Part shown: piece after piece, positions 33,262-42,430 of the stretch
Position numbering within the stretch: position 1 is the first letter of the stretch
Layout: every line of letters starts with the position of its first letter
From: an uncultured Lachnospira sp.
Lineage (GTDB): Bacteria; Bacillota; Clostridia; Lachnospirales; Lachnospiraceae
DNA: 64,000 nucleotides
Direction: 5' to 3'
NCBI GenBank assembly: GCA_910589305.1
Contig: CAJUTV010000013.1
Coordinates: 1-64,000, forward strand
Made by a program: the position numbers and the translations under genes
The notes under the pieces: generated by a model
The model's input: the letters and a program-made list of their open reading frames with translations, nothing else
What the model was told of the DNA's origin: nothing
Database searches by the model: none

Positions 33262-34119
33262 TTATATCTCTTCCTCTGGTCGAACATATACCATGCCATA
33301 TGCGTTTGGTCCGATATGTGTTCCAATAGTTGCTCCAATGCCTCGAATTTTAGGTGAATCAAATTCCATTCCCTGTTTTTGTAAAGCCTGAATAAAACCA
33401 GCACAATTTGTTCTATCATATGAATATACAAAATATACTGGATAATTTTTATCATATCCATGTTCAGCAACATATTTTGCCATATGACGAATTGCGCGTC
33501 GAGTACCTATTTGTTTTCCGCACAAAATCACATTTCCCTCTGGTGTAAATGTGATAATCGGCTTAATATTTGCCAGTGTTCCAATGTTTGCTACACTTTT
33601 AGAAATTCTGCCGCCTTTATAAAGATATTCAAGCGTATCAAGACCTGCATAAATACATACGCGCTCCTTAATAGTTTCTACTTCATGAATAATATCCTCT
33701 ACTAAAGCACCTTTATCACGCATTGCTACAGCAATATCCACAAGAAAGCGAATACCTAACGTAGCAAGTTTACTGTCAACTATATATATATCATCATAAT
33801 CAACTATATTTTTTGCAAGATTTGCACTTTGAATAGTTCCACTAAGCTCACTGGAAATCAAAATTACAATCACTGTATCATTTGCTTTCTTTGCTTCCTC
33901 AAACGCCTCAACAAACGCACTTGGTGCAGGCTGTGATGTTTTAGGAAGCTCTTTTGATGCAATCATTTTTTCAAAAAATTCTTCCTTTGTTATATCAATG
34001 CCATCTCTATATGCTTCTTCTCCAAAATTAATAGTCATTGGAATACATGTGATTCCCCTTTTTTCAATTTCAGCCATACTGTAATCTGCCGCTGAATCTG
34101 TAATAATTCTAATTGCCAT
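33262..34119 (-). CDS. DegV-family fatty-acid-binding protein
   Basis: 285 residues, the normal DegV length. The N terminus IRIITDSAADYSMAEIEKRG, the TSQPAPSAFVEAFEEA segment (fatty-acid-binding Thr-Ser) and the ISSELSGTIQSANLAK block are typical. DegV proteins bind a fatty acid for FakA-type kinases; no fakA is seen here. It lies directly downstream of, and overlaps by 11 bases, a MarR-type regulator on the same strand, so lipid-responsive control is plausible. The SD is GGAGG. The gene ends 5 bases from the convergent ABC exporter. Confidence 0.93.
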   Translation of the reverse strand: MAIRIITDSAADYSMAEIEKRGITCIPMTINFGEEAYRDGIDITKEEFFEKMIASKELPKTSQPAPSAFVEAFEEAKKANDTVIVILISSELSGTIQSANLAKNIVDYDDIYIVDSKLATLGIRFLVDIAVAMRDKGALVEDIIHEVETIKERVCIYAGLDTLEYLYKGGRISKSVANIGTLANIKPIITFTPEGNVILCGKQIGTRRAIRHMAKYVAEHGYDKNYPVYFVYSYDRTNCAGFIQALQKQGMEFDSPKIRGIGATIGTHIGPNAYGMVYVRPEEEI

Positions 34120-34555
34120 AATAATCCTCCATACTATCTGTTATTTTTCCCAACACATCTATAATGTTTTGTATTTCTGTGTCATTTAATTCTTTTGTCG
34201 CTTCCTTAATCAATCCAATAATTCTTTTATGTTCTCTTTTATAAACATCAATATGTTCCTCATTTAATACTAAATAATACTGTCTTTTATCCTTTTTAGA
34301 ACGAACTCTCCTAATCATTTCTTTTTTTTCAAGATTATTTAACGTTAAATTCATAAGAGATTTAAGAATTTTGGTTTTATTACACAAATCAGTAGCCGTC
34401 ATATTCACATTATTTTGCTTTGCCTCATTTAACAGACGACAAACTACAGCTTCATTAAATGACAACTCTTTTACAATTCTTCTATTGCAAATAACAAAAG
34501 TTGTTTTAAGCCATGTGTCTAATAAATTTTCATAAATATTATTTTTCATATTCAT
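34109..34555 (-). CDS. MarR-type winged-helix regulator
   Basis: A 148-residue regulator. The winged helix (about 50-110) reads NMTATDLCNKTKILKSLMNLTLNNLEKKEMIRR followed by the basic wing RSKKDKRQYYLVLNEEH, and the terminal helices form the dimer interface. Its arrangement resembles the FabT/MarR group that controls lipid genes, and it overlaps a degV gene, so a lipid-related ligand is a reasonable guess. A palindromic site overlaps its own promoter, indicating autoregulation of the marR-degV operon. Start: ATG with AAGGAAGG about 10 bases upstream. Confidence 0.85.
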   Translation of the reverse strand: MNMKNNIYENLLDTWLKTTFVICNRRIVKELSFNEAVVCRLLNEAKQNNVNMTATDLCNKTKILKSLMNLTLNNLEKKEMIRRVRSKKDKRQYYLVLNEEHIDVYKREHKRIIGLIKEATKELNDTEIQNIIDVLGKITDSMEDYYGN

Positions 34556-34623
34556 TGATTATGCCTTCCTTGCGATGAAACAATAGTAACTACACTTTAT
34601 TAAGTAGCTTTATGTCGGCAAAA

Positions 34624-34688
34624 AGTTCATAAAATGAACCATTTTAGTTTACTTTATGAACTATATTATAGAATGATTTATTTGTCAA
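34624..34688 (-). promoter_or_regulatory. marR-degV promoter with overlapping palindromic operator
   Basis: On the minus strand TTGACA (plus 34683-34688), 17 bases, TATAGT (plus 34660-34665). AGTTCATAAA at 34624-34633 and TTTATGAACT at 34653-34662 are perfect inverted arms, the second overlapping the -10. The first arm also forms a short palindrome GTTCAT-AAA-ATGAAC (34625-34639). This is the expected layout of an autorepressor site. Confidence 0.75.
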
Positions 34689-34724
34689 TAAAGTATCATT
34701 TATTTTTTAGAAATTTTATAAAAA

Positions 34725-34814
34725 AAGACTGTCATACAAAGCTTCATATACAAGAGAGTCTATCCAAATAAAATTTTGTGTTCTCTTATACTATTTCACT
34801 TTATGACAGTCTTT
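34725..34814 (-). terminator. Long imperfect hairpin between the repeat-protein gene and marR
   Basis: AAAGACTGTCATA and TATGACAGTCTTT form the outer stem, with an inner CAAGAGA / TTCTCTT stem. It lies downstream of the minus-strand repeat-protein gene and upstream of the marR promoter. The GACTGTCA arms resemble the GGCTGYCACAAA terminators at 41779 and 55311. Confidence 0.5.
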
Positions 34815-34858
34815 AGTCAAAAGATATTCGTAATCTTCTTTACTGTTTGCTTATAATG
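34815..34858 (+). repeat. Dispersed hairpin repeat, fragment near the repeat-protein gene
   Basis: TCAAAAGATATTCGTAATCT then TCTTTACTGTTTGCTTATAA. The hairpin-A stem has changed to AAGAT/ATCTT on both sides, again keeping pairing. The right half is absent. Confidence 0.55.
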
Positions 34859-34892
34859 ATACACTTTACTATATTTAAAAAAATCTGCATTT

Positions 34893-35207
34893 CTAATCTT
34901 TATAATTATTCATTCCACCAAAAAAGCCCTTATTGCTATAACCAGTTTTCTTTCCATCTTTATCATAATGATTTATTCCGCCAAAAAAGCCCTTGTTGCT
35001 ATGACCTATTTTTTTTCCATTATTATCATAATGATTTACTCCGCCAAAAAAACCCTTACTGCTATGACCTACTTTTTTTCCGTCCGCATCATAATTGTTC
35101 ATACCTCCAAAAAATCCAGGCCTGCTTTCTCCTATCTTGTTTCCATTTTCATCATAATGAATAATTGCTCCAAATAATCCTTTTCTGCTATATCCGCTTT
35201 TCTTCAT
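34893..35207 (-). CDS. Small tandem-repeat protein (five 21-residue units)
   Basis: A 104-residue protein made almost entirely of five units of 21 residues with the pattern G-x-S-x-K-G-F-F-G-G-x-N-H-Y-D-x-x-G-K-K-x (the last unit is cut short). There is no signal peptide or membrane segment. The units are conserved at DNA level too (63-base period), pointing to recent expansion by slippage or recombination. Gly, Asn, Tyr and Lys are enriched. I do not recognise an experimentally characterised family; it may form a repetitive beta structure. The SD is AAAGGAG. It stands alone between marR and the restriction-modification gene. Confidence 0.75.
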   Translation of the reverse strand: MKKSGYSRKGLFGAIIHYDENGNKIGESRPGFFGGMNNYDADGKKVGHSSKGFFGGVNHYDNNGKKIGHSNKGFFGGINHYDKDGKKTGYSNKGFFGGMNNYKD

Positions 35208-35350
35208 AATACCGCTCCTTTTCTATTACTATAAAAAATACTTTGTCAAAAACCACATTTACCAAATTCATTTTACCACAAATACATATGTAATTCTATT
35301 CAATTTGTTTTTATCTTTTTTGTATTATTTTACCAATTAATATATGTACA

Positions 35351-38300
35351 TTATTTAAAATATTTGTCAAGTAATGCTGATTTTTCAGCCATTAATTTTT
35401 TCTTATGGTCTTGTGCTTCTGATTTGAGTTTATCCATAGTTTCAATATAAACATCAAATTCATCTTGCAACTTTTTAGGTGGTATAGTAATGATAGCCTT
35501 TCCAATCGATTTTTTATTTAATGTTATTCCTTTTACAGCATTTATTTTTCCATCAGTCCAGTCATAGATTGACAAATATATTCTTAAATAATCAAGAGAA
35601 ATATATTCTATTTTTTTGCTTAAAAAAGCAATAATAGCTTCATTTGTATAAATATCTTCTGAAGTGATGGCTGTTCTACCTATTGTTAATTTAAAACTCA
35701 TAATAACTGTATTAACTGGAACAATTTTAATACCTGTTTCTTGTATAGCAAGTTGACTAATTGATTCTTGCGTATTATTTGTATAACGGTCATAATTCCC
35801 CATATCTGAAACAGATATCCATTTATAATCAGGATTTTCCCAATATTTATAATTATTACGAGAAGGTGTCTTGCCAAGTTGAAAATCATATAATTTTTCT
35901 AATGGCATACATTTAAATTCCTTTCCTCCAAACATCTCAATAAATTTAAATTTAATATTCTCACTATATTTTTTTATCTTTTCACTCTGCACTTTAATTT
36001 TTTTATCAACGGCAGTAACTTCATCAACAATTTGCTGTTGAACCGATAACTTAGGAATTTGAAATGTTAAAGATTCTATTTTTTGAATCGATGCACGGTT
36101 GCTTCTTGAAAATTGTTCATATTCCCCCTCAACTTGCAATGCAAATGCCATATACTGTGGAAAAATATCCTTTGTTTTAATACGCAGTACACCACAATGG
36201 TCTGTTGGATAAAAAGGGTGATTTTCAGGTATATAATTAACCATCCAATCACCATCAATTCCCCATAATACTGATGGAATACTAAAGTCGGTAAGATTTT
36301 GCTTGTTAATTCTGCCAAATTCCTGAAATACATTTGCACTAAATATTGGAATTTGTCCATTAGGCTCAATCTCTGTGGATAAAACACGATTGCCAATGCT
36401 TACCTCAAAACATTTTTTATCTGAAAGTTGATATGTTTTTAAATCAACACTATTTTTTACTGTTCTTGTTTTTACCGTTTTAATTGATTTATTAAAAGTT
36501 ACACTACTAAAATCAAGCATATCTTGTGTTCTCAAATAATAGTAATAATTATTAAGATGATTTATCATTATCTTTTTTTCATAAAACATATTTCTTACAA
36601 TACCTGCAATCGTATTCTCATCGGTGCGGTCGTTTGGATTATAAAGTTTTCCACCGCGCAAAATTTCTCTAATCCCTTCCTGCCCCTTACGTCCACTCCA
36701 CTTATAGCCTAAAAATTGCTCTTGTTCTTTATTATCATTAGGTGATGTAACAATTAATGTTGTTTGATGATAAACTAACGCAAAATATCGTATTTTTTCA
36801 ATTTCTCTTTTTCTTACAAAATCAAAAAAATGTTGATTATACCATTGAATCTGCTTTGCAATGCTTAATTTTTTAAAGCTTTTTTGTTTTTGCTTATTTA
36901 TAACTTCTGCCGTTAAAAGAAATGCTAAAAGGTATTTTCCAAAATAGACATCATCTTCCCAATGTGTATATATTCTTTTCTGTGTTACAAAATCTTTATA
37001 ATTCTCTAATGAAACATTAATTTTCAAAAGATATTCTTTTAATATCATTTCATCTTCCCAGCCACTCAAATCTGCATTATCAAAAATAGCAGTTATACTA
37101 TCCTCTACTAGTTCTATTCGTTTTGGAGGTTCATCAAATTTTTCTAAAAAGAGTACAACTGTATTTGTTCCTGTTTCTCCAAAAGTTTTTGCTCCAAGTT
37201 GTACAATAGCGCGAATATTAAAATTTTGCAATAAAGTTTCTCTTGCAGCAATAAAACTTTCATTTTCTTTATTTAAAATACTGCTTGGCAAAATAACACA
37301 AGCTACGCCACAAGGCTTTAAAAGCTGTGCAATTCGCTCAATAAATAAGGTTTCAATCTCTGAGCCACTATTTGAAATTTTATTAAGAATTTCAAAATCA
37401 TTATTTTTTATATTTAAATGCGGTTTAAAAGCTGCAACGGAATACGGCGGATTGGCTACAAGAATATCAAAACTCTCTTTAATAATATTTTTTTCAGGAT
37501 AATTTTCTAAACCATCACCAAAAATAATATTGCCATCACCTGCACCGTGCATAAAAAGAGATATCTTTGACACTCGAGCAAGTCTATAATCCTTTTCTAT
37601 ACCATAAATTTTTTCTTTTGCCCACAAGCTATCAATGTCTGCTTTTACTTTATATGTTAAAACACAATCATTTACTGCCTCAAAACCTTCCGTTAAAAAA
37701 TGCCCTGCTCCACACGCATAATCCACAATTTTAGGATACTCAAAGCTATCCTTTTGTATAATAATTTTATATAATGGAAGACTATCCCAAATAAAATGCG
37801 TGATAGGAATGGGTGTAAAAAATTGCCCTTCATTTTGCTTAAAGCCTTTATTTAAAAGCTGTTCAAAAAGGTCACCAAGCATCTGTAAATCATTAGAACC
37901 AATAATTCTAAAATTTTCAAATAATTGCACCACTTCCACAAGAATTTTACCATTTTGATAAAATAGCTCTTCATTATGGACATCTTTAAAAGAAAAATCA
38001 TTATTTGTATAAAATTTCAAAATGCGAATGGTTTGTTTAAGTTCTGCAATCATATTTTTGCGTTTTTGACCTGTATAATTTTGCACAAGCTTTTCTGCAT
38101 AATTATCTGAAACATAGATAATTTCTTCACGCATAAATTTTTTCATACCCTCTGCATGTAAACTCTGCAATCTGTCTTGTAGACTTTCATATGTATCTGT
38201 TCCAACTTTATACTGAAAATCAACAATGTCATTATCACTTTTTTGAATTTCATCTACTAATTTACATATAAAAAGAGCAATTAATCGATTAAACGCATTT

Positions 38301-39109
38301 TCTTTATCAGATACATTGTTATGTCTCAATATTTCCTCAAATTTATTGACTATCTTATCATTTTCTGTAAAATCTCTTAAATCTTGTTTTCTAAGTGGTT
38401 TGATTCCAATATGATATGCTTGCGTATCATCACAAAAAACAACATCGCCACAAAATCGTTTTTCATATGTTTCACTCCATACATTAAATAATTCTTTTGC
38501 TGTATGTGTATTCTGATAGACAAGAATTGAATGGTCTTTTTTTGATAATTCAAGAATATTTTTATCATCAAAACAACAAATACTATCTGTTTTATAAACT
38601 ACATTTTCTAAAAAATCAGAAGCATATAAAATCAGCCAGCTTGCTGCTCTCTCCTGCTGCCAGTATGAAAAAAGCTGCCCTCCGTCATTTATTGTATTAT
38701 TATATTCTTTGCTGTATTCTTTTCCATACGTTTTGCACTCAACAATAAAAAGCATATTTTTTCCATCTTTGTCCAACACACAGATATCTGCCTTGCCGCT
38801 TTTTTGTTCATGCCCTAAAGTCCATTTTCGTTCCAGTTCAATATGTTCAGGACGATATCCTTTATCCAAAATACGGTTTACACATTCCAATACAACAAAA
38901 TTTTCTGGATGATTAAAATTACAAATCGTTCGGTCATTTACCGTTATTCCATTAGCACCTTCCTGATAAATAATTTGTTCCATAGCAAAATCAATTTGAA
39001 TTGTATAATCAAATTCTGGATACTTTTTTTCAAAACGTGTATCTGAAAGAGCATAAAATCCAACATCAGCATCTAAAATCATCTCTTTAAAATTACTTTT
39101 TGTTATCAC
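35351..39109 (-). CDS. Single-polypeptide restriction-modification enzyme (nuclease, N6-adenine methylase, specificity)
   Basis: A 1252-residue fusion that should both cut and methylate DNA. The N-terminal nuclease-like domain has a PD-(D/E)xK pattern: Asp108 in GKADICV and Glu124/Lys126 in FIVECKT, as in HsdR N termini. The central methylase carries the SAM motif IVDYACGAGHFLTEG (about 462) and the catalytic ILVANPPYSVAAF (about 550). The C-terminal 400 residues contain two HsdS-like target-recognition domains with coiled-coil spacers (PKLSVQQQIVDEVTAVDKKI; IPPKKLQDEFDVYIETMDKL). This is a type IIG / type I-like all-in-one layout. No separate hsdR, hsdM or hsdS is present. The start is GTG with GGAGG 10 bases upstream. 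Likely a defence gene. Confidence 0.87.
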   Translation of the reverse strand: MITKSNFKEMILDADVGFYALSDTRFEKKYPEFDYTIQIDFAMEQIIYQEGANGITVNDRTICNFNHPENFVVLECVNRILDKGYRPEHIELERKWTLGHEQKSGKADICVLDKDGKNMLFIVECKTYGKEYSKEYNNTINDGGQLFSYWQQERAASWLILYASDFLENVVYKTDSICCFDDKNILELSKKDHSILVYQNTHTAKELFNVWSETYEKRFCGDVVFCDDTQAYHIGIKPLRKQDLRDFTENDKIVNKFEEILRHNNVSDKENAFNRLIALFICKLVDEIQKSDNDIVDFQYKVGTDTYESLQDRLQSLHAEGMKKFMREEIIYVSDNYAEKLVQNYTGQKRKNMIAELKQTIRILKFYTNNDFSFKDVHNEELFYQNGKILVEVVQLFENFRIIGSNDLQMLGDLFEQLLNKGFKQNEGQFFTPIPITHFIWDSLPLYKIIIQKDSFEYPKIVDYACGAGHFLTEGFEAVNDCVLTYKVKADIDSLWAKEKIYGIEKDYRLARVSKISLFMHGAGDGNIIFGDGLENYPEKNIIKESFDILVANPPYSVAAFKPHLNIKNNDFEILNKISNSGSEIETLFIERIAQLLKPCGVACVILPSSILNKENESFIAARETLLQNFNIRAIVQLGAKTFGETGTNTVVLFLEKFDEPPKRIELVEDSITAIFDNADLSGWEDEMILKEYLLKINVSLENYKDFVTQKRIYTHWEDDVYFGKYLLAFLLTAEVINKQKQKSFKKLSIAKQIQWYNQHFFDFVRKREIEKIRYFALVYHQTTLIVTSPNDNKEQEQFLGYKWSGRKGQEGIREILRGGKLYNPNDRTDENTIAGIVRNMFYEKKIMINHLNNYYYYLRTQDMLDFSSVTFNKSIKTVKTRTVKNSVDLKTYQLSDKKCFEVSIGNRVLSTEIEPNGQIPIFSANVFQEFGRINKQNLTDFSIPSVLWGIDGDWMVNYIPENHPFYPTDHCGVLRIKTKDIFPQYMAFALQVEGEYEQFSRSNRASIQKIESLTFQIPKLSVQQQIVDEVTAVDKKIKVQSEKIKKYSENIKFKFIEMFGGKEFKCMPLEKLYDFQLGKTPSRNNYKYWENPDYKWISVSDMGNYDRYTNNTQESISQLAIQETGIKIVPVNTVIMSFKLTIGRTAITSEDIYTNEAIIAFLSKKIEYISLDYLRIYLSIYDWTDGKINAVKGITLNKKSIGKAIITIPPKKLQDEFDVYIETMDKLKSEAQDHKKKLMAEKSALLDKYFK

Positions 39110-39201
39110 TATTTTTTAGCCTCCATCAATTTAAGCAATACTATTATCAATTATTTATATAATAACAAAAAACAAGCTTTTGTTGAAGATAATTTTATTA
39201 T

Positions 39202-39262
39202 AAAAAAGCTGCCACATAAACACAAAAAATTTTAAAATATTCTGTGCTTTGGGCAACTTTTA
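39202..39262 (-). terminator. Terminator of the secreted-protein operon
   Basis: On the minus strand AAAAGTTGCCCAAAGCACA pairs imperfectly with TGTGTTTATGTGGCAGCTTTT, followed by TTATAATAAAA. It lies 51 bases past the stop at 39313 and belongs to the GCTGYCACA-type terminator group. Confidence 0.65.
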
Positions 39263-39312
39263 TCAAGTTCAATTATTGATTACTATTTTACTTGTTTCTT
39301 GTGAAACATTCC

Positions 39313-39804
39313 TTAATTAAAAAAATATCGCTCATTAATACTATTTTCAAAAATATCACAAAAAGCAGATATAAATTTTGCTTTATCTTGTACTTCCTGT
39401 TTTTGTGCTTGATGAGCATAGGTATTTGCATAATTACAATAAACATCTACTTCCGTTTTTGAAAATTCTGGCAATCCATACATTTCTTTAATTTCGACTA
39501 GAATATTACCATAGTCTTTAACCAACTGCTTATATGCCTTATCAGGATTTTTAAAAACTGCATATCCGTGCATATTTGCGCCAATATCATAAACTTCCCC
39601 ATATTGTAAAAATTTATTAATATTAACATTTCCCTTTATTTTATTATTTGTGGTATCATAAGCCATTACATAAATTTTATCAATAGGATATAATACAACT
39701 TTAAATCCTATATAAGCTATACAGCTAAGTGCAACAATAAAAGTTATTATTGCGATAATCCATTTTTTAAACTTTTTTTGTTTTTTATGGTCTAATACGT
39801 CCAT
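39313..39804 (-). CDS. Membrane-anchored hypothetical protein
   Basis: A 163-residue protein: a basic N terminus (DHKKQKKFKKW), one membrane helix (about residues 16-38) and an outward-facing domain of about 120 residues with no recognised motif. Start: the ATG at 39804 is chosen because it has a good SD (AAGGGAATAG); the frame extends 12 codons further. It overlaps the end of the amidase-domain gene by 20 bases, so the two are translationally coupled. It is the last gene of the secreted-protein operon. Confidence 0.7.
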   Translation of the reverse strand: MDVLDHKKQKKFKKWIIAIITFIVALSCIAYIGFKVVLYPIDKIYVMAYDTTNNKIKGNVNINKFLQYGEVYDIGANMHGYAVFKNPDKAYKQLVKDYGNILVEIKEMYGLPEFSKTEVDVYCNYANTYAHQAQKQEVQDKAKFISAFCDIFENSINERYFFN

Positions 39805-40876
39805 ATCTATTCCCTTCACTTTCTTGATTTTCCCATCCATTTACATCCGTACTTGTCCATGCAAGATAATCATCACTATGTTGCGCTACAAAATAATCAT
39901 AATACCCATTTGTTAAATAATTATCTGACTCACAAACAAATCCAATATGATTCCAACTACCATCATTACTTATATCTAAAGCTATAAAATCTCCTGCTCG
40001 TAAATTTACACTAAAATTATAATGACTAGTAGTAGAATAGTCTATTCCCATATATCTTGCAAAGTAATCAGCTGAAGACCAAGACTTAGAATTAACATGA
40101 TATCCCTCATATTCATGCCACCAGCCAACTGAAGAAAATATACTTTTTTCTTGTGGAACTCCTGCATGTTCCATTATCTGTGAAGCAAAATTTGTACAAT
40201 CTTGCCCACCATAATCTTGATAGTCCCATGTATTTCTTCTTGTTGAATATCCTTTTGCATAAATCACAGCAGATGAAATATCATAATTTGAAAAGTCCAC
40301 ACCACATAACGATATTTCATTACACCTTTTTACATAAGGAGAATTATATGGTAATAACATATATAAATCATAAGCAATATCTTCAAAATTATTAACTGTT
40401 TTAACTAAATTAATTATATTTTCATTATTATATTTATTTTCATAAATATCAAAAAAAGTCTTAACCAGTTTAATTTCTTTATTTGTTTCATTATACCAAA
40501 ATATTTTATCAGGTTCTGTAAAATAATTATATAATGCTATATAATACTCCTCCCAATTAACTGTTGTTAATTCAGATAAATTATATTTTTCTTCTAATAA
40601 TCTTAATACATTTTTTGCTCTAAATTTTATTCCTTGTATTGCTTTCTCGTTATTATCAAAGGTTGGATATAAATAATTCTTTTGCCCTTCTATTATTAAA
40701 CTCTCTTTTATTGTTATATTTTCAATTGATGCTAATATTTTACACTCAAAATTAACATTTTCATTTTCTATAATCTGGAAATCTGTTTCTACTTCAGAAG
40801 CATTAACAACTAAATTGTTATCAAATGATATTATTAATATAATAAATGCAATAAATATTGACATTTTATTTCTCAT
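39785..40876 (-). CDS. Secreted protein with an Amidase_6-like cysteine-peptidase domain
   Basis: A 363-residue exported protein: signal peptide MRNKMSIFIAFIILIISF, an N-terminal helical part of unknown function, and a C-terminal domain (about 190-363) with GGQDCTNFASQIMEHAG (candidate catalytic Cys), WWHEYEGY and a later WNHIGFV (candidate catalytic His). This matches the putative amidase domain (Amidase_6, NlpC/CHAP-like) found in clostridial secreted proteins, which may act on peptidoglycan or peptides. The start at 40876 has an SD (AAGAGGTG). It shares a unit with the two paralogues and the membrane-anchored gene. Confidence 0.82.
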   Translation of the reverse strand: MRNKMSIFIAFIILIISFDNNLVVNASEVETDFQIIENENVNFECKILASIENITIKESLIIEGQKNYLYPTFDNNEKAIQGIKFRAKNVLRLLEEKYNLSELTTVNWEEYYIALYNYFTEPDKIFWYNETNKEIKLVKTFFDIYENKYNNENIINLVKTVNNFEDIAYDLYMLLPYNSPYVKRCNEISLCGVDFSNYDISSAVIYAKGYSTRRNTWDYQDYGGQDCTNFASQIMEHAGVPQEKSIFSSVGWWHEYEGYHVNSKSWSSADYFARYMGIDYSTTSHYNFSVNLRAGDFIALDISNDGSWNHIGFVCESDNYLTNGYYDYFVAQHSDDYLAWTSTDVNGWENQESEGNRYGRIRP

Positions 40877-40928
40877 ACAAAACACCTCTTACCAATTCGA
40901 TTATCCCTTTTTACTATTTTTTTAATTA

Positions 40929-41534
40929 CTACTTATTTTTTAATCCTTTATCAATAAAATCTTGAGATGAAAAAACTCCTGTATATTTATGCTCTGTTTC
41001 ATACCATGCCTGATAAATTTCATATTCATCACTATTATTATTGACAAGAGTCTGAATAGTGTCATCTTTAAAAAGAGAATCTCCTTCAAATCGTGGTTCT
41101 AACATTGTCGGTGTTTGAAACGTAACTAAAATCATCTCTTTTCCATCACACTCAACTAACTTTGTATCAAAACTTGCTGTTGGCATGCCCTCAAAATTTT
41201 CTAATTTTAGTCCCTTATTTTTTTCAAATTTTTCTTCATACCAACTGCTGATAATATTATACAACTGTTCTTTCTGTGTTTGGGTAAATGTAAGATTATC
41301 ACCTTCCCATGCAAATGCTGACTGGTCAACCTCTCCTTCTATAACAGAATATTCAGGCTTAATCATCCATGCTCTATCTCTTATCAATTCCATTCGCTCT
41401 CTTGCCCATTCGCTATTAAGGTCAACATCTTCAGGTATTTGTCCTGCATTCGTAATTGCTTTGCTAGTTCCTCCAATTAACAATATGGTTACTGCCATAC
41501 CAGCTATTGCTGCAATTTTAATTTTCTTTTTCAT
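40929..41534 (-). CDS. Secreted protein of unknown function, tandem paralogue 1
   Basis: A 201-residue protein with a signal peptide (MKKKIKIAAIAGMAVTILLIGGTSKA) and an acidic mature part rich in Trp and Glu. No family recognised. Its first 140 or so residues and their DNA are identical by eye to the paralogue at 41837-42430; the C termini then diverge. Start: ATG at 41534, with the SD AAAGGGG upstream; the open frame runs 6 codons further to a TTG. The promoter is at 41643-41695. The amidase gene follows 52 bases downstream and is probably cotranscribed. Confidence 0.78.
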   Translation of the reverse strand: MKKKIKIAAIAGMAVTILLIGGTSKAITNAGQIPEDVDLNSEWARERMELIRDRAWMIKPEYSVIEGEVDQSAFAWEGDNLTFTQTQKEQLYNIISSWYEEKFEKNKGLKLENFEGMPTASFDTKLVECDGKEMILVTFQTPTMLEPRFEGDSLFKDDTIQTLVNNNSDEYEIYQAWYETEHKYTGVFSSQDFIDKGLKNK

Positions 41535-41642
41535 AACATTCACCCCTTTCAATAAAAATTATTTTATTACATTAATTCATTTTCTATCTGTTGATTCATA
41601 TTTTCTTCTTTTCCTAATTGTATCACTCTTTTTATTATTTTT

Positions 41643-41695
41643 GGTATACCATTTCAACATTCTTATGTCAATATTTTAGTTATAAATTGATAACT
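41643..41695 (-). promoter_or_regulatory. Promoter and palindromic site of the paralogue 1 operon
   Basis: Minus strand: TTGACA (plus 41666-41671), 17 bases, TATACC (plus 41643-41648). Just upstream of the -35 lies AGTTAT-N6-ATAACT (plus 41678-41695). The promoter, palindrome and about 60 flanking bases are repeated almost identically at 42979-43031. Confidence 0.75.
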
Positions 41696-41778
41696 TAAAA
41701 ATAGACAAAATATGTTATTATTTTTTGTTTATATTTCTAAAACATGTTATTTTTATTGTTTTTTCAAAAAACAATAAA

Positions 41779-41819
41779 GGCTGCCACAAAGCATTAATAT
41801 CTTATGCTTTGTGGCAGCC
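41779..41819 (-). terminator. Terminator of paralogue 2
   Basis: A perfect 16-bp stem GGCTGCCACAAAGCAT / ATGCTTTGTGGCAGCC with a 9-base loop, followed on the minus strand by TTTATTGTTTTTTG. It lies 18 bases past the stop at 41837. Confidence 0.9.
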
Positions 41820-41836
41820 TCTATCCTTTTCAATTA

Positions 41837-42430
41837 CTACTTATTTTTTAAACTTTTATCTCCTGATGAAAAAACTCTTGTATATTTATGCTCTGTATTA
41901 TACCATGCCTGGTAAATTTCATATTCATCTTCATTGTTATAAACAAAAACTTGAATAGTATCATCTCCAAAAAAAGAATCATCCTCAAAAGATTCTGTCA
42001 TTGTAGGCGTTTTAAATGTAACTAAAATCATCTCTTTTCCATCACACTCAACTAACTTTGTATCAAAACTTGCTGTTGGCATGCCCTCAAAATTTTCTAA
42101 TTTTAGTCCCTTATTTTTTTCAAATTTTTCTTCATACCAACTGCTGATAATATTATACAACTGTTCTTTCTGTGTTTGGGTAAATGTAAGATTATCACCT
42201 TCCCATGCAAATGCTGACTGGTCAACCTCTCCTTCTATAACAGAATATTCAGGCTTAATCATCCATGCTCTATCTCTTATCAATTCCATTCGCTCTCTTG
42301 CCCATTCGCTATTAAGGTCAACATCTTCAGGTATTTGTCCTGCATTCGTAATTGCTTTGCTAGTTCCTCCAATTAACAATATGGTTACTGCCATACCAGC
42401 TATTGCTGCAATTTTAATTTTCTTTTTCAT
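41837..42430 (-). CDS. Secreted protein of unknown function, tandem paralogue 2
   Basis: A 197-residue copy of the gene at 40929-41534. About 435 bases (42018 to about 42453) match the other copy without a visible difference at an offset of 896, covering the start region, signal peptide and most of the mature protein. The C-terminal part differs (TMTESFEDDSFFGDDTIQVF against TMLEPRFEGDSLFKDDTIQT). This pattern suggests recent duplication or gene conversion plus selection on the tail. It lies 30 bases downstream of the 42461-42892 gene, in the same unit. Confidence 0.78.
   Translation of the reverse strand: MKKKIKIAAIAGMAVTILLIGGTSKAITNAGQIPEDVDLNSEWARERMELIRDRAWMIKPEYSVIEGEVDQSAFAWEGDNLTFTQTQKEQLYNIISSWYEEKFEKNKGLKLENFEGMPTASFDTKLVECDGKEMILVTFKTPTMTESFEDDSFFGDDTIQVFVYNNEDEYEIYQAWYNTEHKYTRVFSSGDKSLKNK

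Noticed and set aside
34893..35207. CRISPR-like array (regular 63-base repeats)
   Set aside because: The periodicity is coding: repeats contain no spacers and translate into 21-residue protein units with a good ribosome site.
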